Source: JASDSY01 sp041441465
GTDB taxonomy: Bacteria; Muiribacteriota; UBA9980
DNA length: 64,000 bases
Assembly (NCBI GenBank): GCA_041441465.1
Contig: JASDSY010000010.1
Coordinates: 186,001 to 250,000 of the forward strand
Reading direction: 5' to 3'
Below are positions 15,730 through 22,605 of this stretch, piece after piece; position 1 is the first letter of the stretch; each line of letters begins with the position of its first letter. Made by a program: the position numbers and the translations under genes. A model generated the notes under the pieces. It saw only the letters and a program-made list of their open reading frames with translations. It was not told the DNA's origin and ran no database searches.

Positions 15730-15750
15730 CAAAGGGGTATCACCCCTTTG
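15730..15750. other. Perfect 9-bp hairpin with 3-nt loop
   Basis: CAAAGGGGT (15730-15738), loop ATC, ACCCCTTTG (15742-15750). It lies just after a G-rich run (GGGGCGCGGGGG, 15715-15725) that is unusual for this AT-rich genome. Confidence 0.6.
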
Positions 15751-15783
15751 TGTCCACCGCATAAAAATTTCAAATAAGTATAA

Positions 15784-15825
15784 CAAAAGACTGCCTCAAA
15801 AGTTATTATTTGAAGCAGTCTTTTG
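15784..15825. terminator. Long hairpin, probable bidirectional terminator
   Basis: CAAAAGACTGC (15784-15794) pairs with GCAGTCTTTTG (15815-15825), then after one mismatch TCAAA (15796-15800) pairs with TTTGA (15809-15813). It is the last of the hairpins before the hydrolase gene and could insulate that gene from upstream transcription. Confidence 0.55.
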
Positions 15826-16024
15826 ACTTAAATTATAAATTTAAAGTTTTATTCGGCTATGCTGTCGCCTGTCACATTCAAATTTTTTAGAGCACAAACG
15901 AAAAAATCATATCTGCAAGATTTCATTTGACAATGCGCATTTGATAATATAAACTATCATCAAAAGCTAAAATAACTATAATATTTCACAATAATATCGA
16001 ATTTATGCAACAATCGGAGATGTT

Positions 16025-17098
16025 ATGTTAAAAAAAACAATAAAAATAAATATTTTAACCGCAGCCGCATTAATTATCCTGACCGCATTATCATACTCGC
16101 AGGCGCAGGAAAATTACAATAATTACGGCGACGAATGCACGATCATGGGCGCGGCAGGCTATTCCTGCAAAGGCGGCGGCACGATAGTCTTAAAAAACCG
16201 CGACAGGAATATAAGGTTTAACCAGCAGTTTTGTTACGAAAAGCCGGATACAGGGTATGCTTTTATCGGCGTTAAAAACATAGGCGGCCCAAAACTAGCT
16301 TACACTATGGGCATCAATGAAAAGGGGCTTATCTGCGTCAACTCGTCATCGCCGAAAAAGGTTAATTTCGATTACGGCAAAGCTAATGTATATATGTACC
16401 AGGCAGGGCAGGTTCTCAACAAAGTGTCAACAGTGGATGAATTTATTGAAAAAATATTAAAAGCCGGCGCGGCAAAAGGCCCGGGCAACTATATCGTAGC
16501 CGACAGCAAAAAAATGTGCCTTGCAGAGGTAATTGACGGAACCCACTTCGATTATAAAATTATAATAAACGGGTTTTGCGCGCATACCAATCATTATTAC
16601 TTTGATTCGATGAAAAAATACCAGCCTCTGCCTCTGAACGCAAGTTCGGAAATGCGCCTTGACCGCGCCTGCGAGTTAGGGCACTCAGGAATTAAGCCGA
16701 TAACAGTTGAAAAATTCATGGCATTTTCAAGAGACCACGGTAAAAACGAAACACCTTCAGATAAAACGATATGCCGCCACCCCGATATGTTTTATGATTC
16801 CAAAAAATTCGACGGCGGCACGATTTCATCGATGATTTTCACCATGAAACCCGGCGCTAAGCCGTGCGCTTATCTTTGTCTCGGCCAGCCGTGCACCGGA
16901 GAATTCGTAAAGTTCGAATTCGAAACTGACGGCACGCTGACATTTAACGGTATATTCGATGAATTTTTAAAGGACGGCTCATACAATAATTTTAAAAATT
17001 TCGAACGCGACTTTTACTGGCACATTATTATGCCATTTTTTTATAAAAATCCTTTGCTGAAATCAAAAGACTATAACTTTTCTGAAAGTGAAACATAA
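16025..17098 (+). CDS. Exported Ntn-hydrolase, C45/acyltransferase-like amidase
   Basis: A signal peptide covers about residues 1-27. The mature part begins near the probable nucleophile in DECTIMGAAG (Cys38), which would become the N-terminal residue if the precursor self-cleaves. It is followed by the KNRD motif (about 58-61) and AHTNHY in the middle, both typical of the C45 / acyl-CoA:6-aminopenicillanic acid acyltransferase and choloylglycine-hydrolase relatives. Such enzymes cut linear amide bonds of small acylated molecules; the substrate here is unknown. The 357-residue length is normal. The start at 16025 follows a GGAGAT-type site. It sits downstream of the hairpin island and upstream of the serpin-like gene, and both products are predicted to be exported. 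Confidence 0.78.
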   Translation: MLKKTIKINILTAAALIILTALSYSQAQENYNNYGDECTIMGAAGYSCKGGGTIVLKNRDRNIRFNQQFCYEKPDTGYAFIGVKNIGGPKLAYTMGINEKGLICVNSSSPKKVNFDYGKANVYMYQAGQVLNKVSTVDEFIEKILKAGAAKGPGNYIVADSKKMCLAEVIDGTHFDYKIIINGFCAHTNHYYFDSMKKYQPLPLNASSEMRLDRACELGHSGIKPITVEKFMAFSRDHGKNETPSDKTICRHPDMFYDSKKFDGGTISSMIFTMKPGAKPCAYLCLGQPCTGEFVKFEFETDGTLTFNGIFDEFLKDGSYNNFKNFERDFYWHIIMPFFYKNPLLKSKDYNFSESET

Positions 17099-17229
17099 CT
17101 TATAATATTATAAAAAATGAATATACTTTCAAAGTAAGCATTTAACATAATAAAAAAAACAACTTCGTAATATCACAAATGAAGGTAAATATATAATTTT
17201 ATAATCAGTGAAAGCAGGGGGGAATTTAA

Positions 17230-18351
17230 ATGTTATTAAAGTTTATTAAGTTCGCGTCGGTATTAAGTTTATTAGCCGTGTTAGGCTCACATTCGATCGC
17301 ATATGCGCAGGAAGCAAAAATTGCTGAAAAACTGCCGATAGAAAAACGAGGCGCCGTCGAATCTGATAAGTTAAAAACTACCGATATTACAGCTGATATG
17401 AGCGCAAAAATCGAGAAAGGGAAAAACCTTGTTTATTGCTCGACATTCCAGATGGCATGGAGCATTTTATGCAACGACATAATGAAAGGCGCGCTTGAAT
17501 TAAGCGGCAGTCCGGATACCGCGAAGGTTTTAAACGGGATAATAAAGCTTAAATCATGCGTATCCGATTCAGCGGCGACGTGCATGACAGGTTACGGCAA
17601 AGATAAAATCGTAGAGAAAATAAATAAAGCTTTGAAGGATAAATTCGGCGAGGAAGCTCCGGTTGTACAAGAAAAATTGGGCGACCTCGATATAATAGCT
17701 TACGCTTACTTATATAAAAACCTAATGTTTAATAAAGAATTCGAAAGTATCGAAGAGCCGTTATTTTTCTCAGGCGGCACAAATGAAGCCGATGTAATGA
17801 CATTCGGTATAAAAAAAGTATCCGCTAAAAATGGAACTCATGAAATGTTAAAAAAACAGGTGACCATTTTATACGATGAAGCAAATAAAGGGTTTATTCT
17901 AAGGCTCGCGTCAAAATCGATAAACGACGAAATAATAATATCGACAATACCTGTCAATGAAACTCTCCAGAAAACATACGAATCAATACAGGACGCCATT
18001 GCCAAAAGCAAGCCGTTTAAATTAGAAGCCAACGACAAACTGCAAATTCCTAAGATCGAATTCGATATACTTCACTATTACAGGGAATTAATGAACAAAA
18101 AAGTCATGAACAAAGGATTCGAAGGATATACTTTAACAAAGGCGCTCCAGGGAATTAAATTTAAATTGAATGAAAAAGGCGCAGTGTTAAAATCAGAGGC
18201 TAAAATCGTATTGACCAGAAACCATTCGGGTGAAAAAGGCAAAAACTTCATAATAAACGGGCCGTTCATAATTTTTTTGAAGGAAAAATCAGCCGACAGG
18301 CCGTACTTTATGACTTATGTAGATAACGCCGAATTATTAATAAAAAAATAA
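17230..18351 (+). CDS. Exported serpin-like protein
   Basis: A signal peptide (cleavage near AYAQ, residue 26) is followed by a chain that follows the serpin pattern in order: N-x-VYCSTFQMAWSILCND (like the helix B segment), LQIPKIEFDILHYYRELMN (like the strand before helix I), KALQGIKFKLNEKGAVLKSE (strand 5A/hinge region), then NGPFIIFLKEK and the terminal MTYVDNAELL, resembling the HPFLFFI and MGRV ends. At 373 residues the size also fits. The hinge departs from the small-residue EGTEAAAAT consensus of inhibitory serpins, and the loop between hinge and NGPF is short, so classical protease trapping is doubtful. Family assignment rests on distant similarity seen by eye. A GGGG-type ribosome-binding site precedes the ATG. 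Confidence 0.5.
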   Translation: MLLKFIKFASVLSLLAVLGSHSIAYAQEAKIAEKLPIEKRGAVESDKLKTTDITADMSAKIEKGKNLVYCSTFQMAWSILCNDIMKGALELSGSPDTAKVLNGIIKLKSCVSDSAATCMTGYGKDKIVEKINKALKDKFGEEAPVVQEKLGDLDIIAYAYLYKNLMFNKEFESIEEPLFFSGGTNEADVMTFGIKKVSAKNGTHEMLKKQVTILYDEANKGFILRLASKSINDEIIISTIPVNETLQKTYESIQDAIAKSKPFKLEANDKLQIPKIEFDILHYYRELMNKKVMNKGFEGYTLTKALQGIKFKLNEKGAVLKSEAKIVLTRNHSGEKGKNFIINGPFIIFLKEKSADRPYFMTYVDNAELLIKK

Positions 18352-18393
18352 AACGCAGCTTAAATTCTTATTTGGCTGTTTAATTATTCAAAA

Positions 18394-18436
18394 TTAATTG
18401 CGGTTATCAATTAACTTTATTGGTAACCGCAATTAA
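18394..18436 (+). terminator. Hairpin after the serpin-like gene
   Basis: TTAATTGCGGTTA (18394-18406) and TAACCGCAATTAA (18424-18436) form a perfect 13-bp stem, extended inside by CAAT/ATTG. No long T-tract follows. Confidence 0.6.
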
Positions 18437-18636
18437 AATATAAAGTTATGTTGTTTTTTATAATTTAACAGCTAAAAAGCGAACTTGAACCCGTTTTTTT
18501 GAAAAAATAACTTGCAGCTCAAATAAACGAATAACCGTTCATTTTCAGGCGGAGTTCAAAAATCATAATTATTTACCGTTAAAAATAAATTTCACGAAAA
18601 ACATAATAAAATAAAAATATCGAGCAGGAGCGAATT

Positions 18637-19152
18637 ATGGAATTTTCACATTTAGATAAAAACGGCAGGGTTAAGATGGTCGATGTCTCGAGCAAGCAAA
18701 AGACCCAGAGAACGGCAATAGCAATGGCTTCAGTAAGATTTCCGGCAGAATGTTTTGATAAAATAATAACCGACGGCGTATCAAAGGGCGATATTTTCTG
18801 CATCGCTAAAACCGCAGGAATTATGGGCGCAAAAAAAACTTCCGAATTGATACCGCTTTGCCATCCGATTTTTATGGCGTCATGTGATATCAAATATAAA
18901 ATAGACAAAGAAATAAATGTGATATATATATATTCGCAGGCTAAGAGCCTGGATTATACCGGAGTTGAAATGGAAGCTATCGTCGCGGCCAATATCGCGG
19001 CTGTTACAATTTATGATATGTGCAAAGCGGTTTCCAAAAATATAATGATTTCAGACTGCACGCTTTTATATAAAACCGGCGGTAAGAGCGGAATATTTAA
19101 AAACGAAAGCATAGCTTCAAAACATTTTGAAAATATAACCGAATGGTTGTAA
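18637..19152 (+). CDS. moaC: Cyclic pyranopterin monophosphate synthase
   Basis: At 171 residues with the MoaC landmarks MVDVSSKQKTQRTAIA, the active-site LCHP, YTGVEMEAIVAA and YDMCKAV, it is the enzyme that converts the MoaA product 3',8-cH2GTP to cyclic pyranopterin monophosphate in molybdenum-cofactor synthesis. An AGGAG site lies nine bases before the ATG. No other molybdopterin genes are nearby, so it is an isolated member of the pathway here. About 285 non-coding bases precede it, with a hairpin that probably ends the previous transcript. Confidence 0.95.
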   Translation: MEFSHLDKNGRVKMVDVSSKQKTQRTAIAMASVRFPAECFDKIITDGVSKGDIFCIAKTAGIMGAKKTSELIPLCHPIFMASCDIKYKIDKEINVIYIYSQAKSLDYTGVEMEAIVAANIAAVTIYDMCKAVSKNIMISDCTLLYKTGGKSGIFKNESIASKHFENITEWL

Positions 19153-19280
19153 GCGCCGCCTATAGATCTATAAAATTTTTAATTTTTATAAGGCTAAAAA
19201 TTATTTTATTACGTTATTCAAACTAATTTAAGCATAAATTCAGCAAGGCGGTTTAACCATATTTCGATATTTAACCTGTT

Positions 19281-19294
19281 CCTAATAAATTAGG
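19281..19294. other. Short palindrome in the moaC-wecB gap
   Basis: CCTAAT-aa-ATTAGG is a 14-base palindrome in the 319-base gap 19153-19471. A weaker repeat with a TTCG centre (ATATttcgATAT, near 19260) lies just before it. Function unknown; it could be an operator or part of RNA folding. Confidence 0.3.
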
Positions 19295-19355
19295 GCTTGT
19301 TCGTGTATTAATTCGAAAAATATGCTAAACGCAAAATAAAAAAAAGCATTTATAA

Positions 19356-19396
19356 AAAAAGAGAAGTTAAAGAATAATTCTTTAATTTCTCTTTTT
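19356..19396. terminator. Bidirectional terminator between moaC and wecB
   Basis: AAAAAGAGAAGTTAAAGAAT (19356-19375) pairs with ATTCTTTAATTTCTCTTTTT (19377-19396) with one mismatch. Its A/T tails fit termination of both convergent genes. Confidence 0.75.
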
Positions 19397-19471
19397 CAGT
19401 TACAAAGTTACGTAAAATCAACTAACTTATTTTAATAATAATCATTTTTCAGTATCAAGTATTAGATTTAT

Positions 19472-20605
19472 TTATTGTTCAATGTGTATATGTTTTTTTA
19501 GTATCTCGACAATTTGCCTGCTTGAAGTGCCGTCGCCGTAAGGATTAACGGCATGCGCCATTTTTTCATATTCTTTTTCATTGGAAATTAAATTCTGCGT
19601 TTCAGCGACAATCTTGAAAAATGAAGTTCCTACGAGTTTAGCGGTGCCGGCATCGATTCCTTCCTGCCGCTCGGTGACATCGCGCATCACAAGAACCGGC
19701 TTTCCGAGCGCAGGCGCTTCTTCCTGAATACCGCCGGAGTCGGTAAGCACGATATAAGATTTTTCCATAAGCCATATAAGTTTTGGATAATCGAGCGGCT
19801 CTATCAGATGGACATTCTTAAGATTACTCAGGATATTTTTTACAGGCGCCTGAACGTGCGGATTTAAATGCGCAGGATAGATAATTTCAATTTCGTCAGC
19901 AAAACGGAGAGATATTTCTTTCAATGCCCCGCACATATCTTCGAACGGCGCGCCGAAACTTTCACGGCGGTGGCCTGTAACAAGTATTATTTTTTTCGAA
20001 AAATCAATAAAATTGAAAAGCTTTTTAAATTCACCGTCATTTTTTTTCTTCACTATATCGAGTCCGAGATGAAGCGCGTCAATTACAGTATTGCCAACTA
20101 CATAGACATTTCTTTTGATGTTTTCCTTTGCAAGGCTTTCCCTGGCTTTTTCGGTAGGCGCAAAATGAAAATCAGCGATATGCCCGGCTATCGTCCTGTT
20201 CATTTCTTCCGGATAAGGTGAAAATTTATTGCCGCTTCTAAGTCCTGCTTCTATGTGGGCTACTTTAATCTTTTTATAAAAAGCCGCAAGCGCGCCGATT
20301 AAAACAGTTGTCGTATCGCCCTGAACAAAAATTACATCTGCGTTATATTCAGCTAAAACTTTTTCAATGCCGCGCAATCCGTCGGCTGTAATATCGAATA
20401 ACGTTTGGTTCGACTTCATTAAATTCAAATCCCAATCGGGCTTTATCTCAAAAAAGTCAAGAACCTGATCAAGCATCTGCCTGTGCTGAGCAGTAACAAG
20501 GACTTTTACGTCAAATTCTCCGCGGTGCTTATTAAACTCTTTTATAAGAGGCGCCATTTTTACAGCCTCAGGCCTTGTTCCAAATATGAATAACAGCTTT
20601 TTCAT
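19472..20605 (-). CDS. wecB: Non-hydrolysing UDP-N-acetylglucosamine 2-epimerase
   Basis: The 377-residue chain has the family's N-terminal IFGTRPEAVKMAPLI, the HIEAGLRSG loop, GHRRESFGAPFED and the UDP-binding TDSGGIQEEAPALGKPVLV. It interconverts UDP-GlcNAc and UDP-ManNAc for surface polysaccharide synthesis (cytoplasmic). AAGGAG sits five bases before the ATG, and a good sigma-70 promoter lies upstream. The usual partner WecC (UDP-ManNAc dehydrogenase) is not in the window. The gene is divergent from the SpoIID-like gene and convergent with moaC. Confidence 0.95.
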   Translation of the reverse strand: MKKLLFIFGTRPEAVKMAPLIKEFNKHRGEFDVKVLVTAQHRQMLDQVLDFFEIKPDWDLNLMKSNQTLFDITADGLRGIEKVLAEYNADVIFVQGDTTTVLIGALAAFYKKIKVAHIEAGLRSGNKFSPYPEEMNRTIAGHIADFHFAPTEKARESLAKENIKRNVYVVGNTVIDALHLGLDIVKKKNDGEFKKLFNFIDFSKKIILVTGHRRESFGAPFEDMCGALKEISLRFADEIEIIYPAHLNPHVQAPVKNILSNLKNVHLIEPLDYPKLIWLMEKSYIVLTDSGGIQEEAPALGKPVLVMRDVTERQEGIDAGTAKLVGTSFFKIVAETQNLISNEKEYEKMAHAVNPYGDGTSSRQIVEILKKHIHIEQ

Positions 20606-20636
20606 ATTTTCTCCTTAATAAAAAATTCAGCTGCAG

Positions 20637-20665
20637 ATGATAGCAAAATAAATAATAATTGTCAA
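20637..20665 (-). promoter_or_regulatory. Sigma-70 promoter of wecB
   Basis: On the minus strand TTGACA (20665-20660), 17-bp spacer, TATCAT (20642-20637). It predicts a short leader of about 25 nt containing AAGGAG (20616-20611). Confidence 0.65.
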
Positions 20666-20701
20666 TTAACACTGCATAGATATCTAATGTTATCATATTA
20701 C

Positions 20702-20730
20702 TTGAATAATATCAATAATTATGTTATTTT
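20702..20730 (+). promoter_or_regulatory. Possible promoter of the SpoIID-like gene
   Basis: TTGAAT (20702-20707), 17-bp spacer, TATTTT (20725-20730) with an extended -10 TG at 20722-20723. Confidence 0.4.
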
Positions 20731-20770
20731 ATGACCACAATATTAAAAGATAACAAAAAGGCTTTCTATC

Positions 20771-21808
20771 TTGAAATTTTTTAAAAAAATGCCTATAAAA
20801 ACATTAACGGCGGTATTTTTTATATTTTTCTGCAATTTTAAAATATATCCGGCTTTAATAATATTTTTTTCTTTGTTTATGCCGGCTGTTTCGAATTGCT
20901 CTGAAATATCAGGACATATAAGGTCATTTGATTTCGATAACTATGAAATAAACATTTTGAACTTTAACGGTAAAATAGAAAGAATAAAAGTTAAAAATTA
21001 TTTAAAATCAGCTGTTATTGCCGAAACTCCGGCTGCCGGCGCGGAAAATTATAAATTAACGGCGGTATTAATAAGAACGCTCGCTTATTCCGAATACATG
21101 AAAAACGCTGATTATAAAATAACTTTAAAAACCGGCGGAACCGTTTATCCTGAAAACATGCCCCGCCATTATAACTCTAATTTTTTGCTATGCTCAAAAA
21201 CTCATTGCGTCAGTTTTAAAAAATGCGATAACGCCGATAAATTAAAATCAGCTGAAGCGGCTGTAGCCGAAACTGAAAATAAAATTTTGACATCCGGCGC
21301 GGTCCCCGTCGAAATATTTTTTTCGGCTAATTGCGGCGGCTATTCACATACGCCTTCGGAATTATACGGCGCAAATTTTTCTTATCCATATTATCAGGCA
21401 AGCGGGCCGAATCGATGCCCTTGCCAGACTGTCGGAAGACGCGAATGGACTTCGCATATATCGAAAAAGTTTCTTGAAAAATTTTCAGGAGTTGAAATCG
21501 GTTCCTGTGAAACATTCCAGAACCCTTATCAGATAATAATTAACGGTAAAATAAATATAAATTACGACAAATTGATGCACTTGATAGAAAATTCAAATTA
21601 CAATCGTATTAAAAGTCCAAATTTTAAAACTACGATAGCGAAATATTCAGGCAGCTTAATTTTTTACGGAACAGGCATAGGGCACGGCATAGGATTATGC
21701 CAGAAAGGCGCAGATATTTTGGAGAAAAACGGGTTAAATTATACTCAAATACTTGAATTTTATTATCCCGGCTGTGAAATCACAAAAATCGAAAATACCA
21801 GGCGTTGA
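20771..21808 (+). CDS. SpoIID/LytB-domain protein
   Basis: An N-terminal hydrophobic segment (about 10-45) for export or anchoring precedes a SpoIID domain: VKNYLKSAVIAET, the helix LTAVLIRTLAYSEYM, the cysteine-containing SANCGGYSHTPSE, and the hallmark GIGHGIGLCQKGADILEKNG followed by ILEFYYPGCEI. Family knowledge: SpoIID cleaves denuded peptidoglycan glycan strands in sporulating Firmicutes, and LytB/SpoIID homologues modify peptidoglycan in non-sporulators. TTG at 20771 is preferred because AAAGG ends ten bases upstream; the ATG at 20789 is the alternative. Extra cysteines (CSKTHC, CPC) may form disulfides outside the cytoplasm. The context of exported proteins fits cell-wall remodelling. 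Confidence 0.8.
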   Translation: MKFFKKMPIKTLTAVFFIFFCNFKIYPALIIFFSLFMPAVSNCSEISGHIRSFDFDNYEINILNFNGKIERIKVKNYLKSAVIAETPAAGAENYKLTAVLIRTLAYSEYMKNADYKITLKTGGTVYPENMPRHYNSNFLLCSKTHCVSFKKCDNADKLKSAEAAVAETENKILTSGAVPVEIFFSANCGGYSHTPSELYGANFSYPYYQASGPNRCPCQTVGRREWTSHISKKFLEKFSGVEIGSCETFQNPYQIIINGKININYDKLMHLIENSNYNRIKSPNFKTTIAKYSGSLIFYGTGIGHGIGLCQKGADILEKNGLNYTQILEFYYPGCEITKIENTRR

Positions 21809-21920
21809 TTTTTTAACGGCAGCCCGCGCACAAAAAATAACAAAAATATTGATTTTTTGCTAAATATTTGATAAATTATGGTATTCAATAATCAGCATAT
21901 ATAGAAAGGTTATCATAAAA

Positions 21921-22484
21921 ATGAAAAAATATTCAAGTTATAATGTCGTATTAACCTCAATTTTATTATCATTAGTGTTGCAATTATCGCCTCTTGGCAT
22001 AATTTCGGCATCCAGTCAGGAAAAAGGCGCAGACGCAAAACCTGAAGCAGCAAATAATGCGCAGCAGCAGGCCGCTCCCGAAGTCAATCCGGAAACAAAA
22101 TCTGAAGCCAAACCAGAAACCAAAACTGCAGAAGCTGCTGCGGCTGAAACCGCGCCGGCGCCTAAAAATAAAAGCGCCATAAAAGCGGCCCGCACCAATG
22201 TAAACGCCGGAGCGTCCGCCGTAATCGAATGCGTTTCCGGGCCTGTAAACCCTTCAGAAACAGACGTAACATTCAAACTGCCGGACGGAAAAAGCGTAGA
22301 AGCGATACTTTCGCCTAAGACCAGATTTTACCCCGAAGATTATATGCCGTGCGAAGGCGATACGGTCATCGTGAGTTATGCCGAACTCGGCTCGGTGCGC
22401 AAAAGAAATTACATATATTCGATCGAATTCGTCAAAGAAAATAAAACTCAGGACGAATCAGAAAAAAATGAAAGCAAAAAATAA
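21921..22484 (+). CDS. Small exported protein with Ala/Pro/Glu-rich linker
   Basis: I do not recognise a family. A signal peptide (about 1-31, SASSQ) is followed by a low-complexity stretch of about 60 residues rich in Ala, Glu, Pro and Lys (about 33-95) and a compact C-terminal domain of about 75 residues with beta-strand character (SAVIECVSGPVNPSETDVTF, then EGDTVIVSYAELGSVRKRN). The C-terminal domain could be a small OB- or SH3-like barrel. The tail is charged. An AGAAAGG site lies upstream of the ATG. It is an ordinary candidate for an envelope or periplasmic protein, placed between the SpoIID-like gene and the HerA-TPR gene. Confidence 0.7.
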   Translation: MKKYSSYNVVLTSILLSLVLQLSPLGIISASSQEKGADAKPEAANNAQQQAAPEVNPETKSEAKPETKTAEAAAAETAPAPKNKSAIKAARTNVNAGASAVIECVSGPVNPSETDVTFKLPDGKSVEAILSPKTRFYPEDYMPCEGDTVIVSYAELGSVRKRNYIYSIEFVKENKTQDESEKNESKK

Positions 22485-22605
22485 ACCGCGAAAAGTTCAA
22501 TGGAACTGATAAATACCTTTATATTTTTCAAAATTCGCTGATAATAATAACATTAAGTATTTTTATAGTGCCTCGATCAAAATTAAAAAGTTGGACGGAA
22601 AAAAA

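Larger units (their letters stand above)
14923..16024. other. 1.1 kb gene-free, hairpin-rich intergenic island
   Basis: No convincing coding sequence is present: the only longer frame (minus, about 14958-15143) lies within a folded element and lacks a ribosome-binding site. Instead there is a nested fold-back element (15021-15151) and six further inverted repeats within 550 bases, several with locally GC-rich stems (GCGGCC, AAAGGGGT) that contrast with the AT-rich surroundings. TCGTTCACTC occurs twice (around 15232 and 15333). No transposase or integrase remnant is recognisable. A weak promoter for the following gene may start at TTGACA 15927-15932. Confidence 0.7.
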
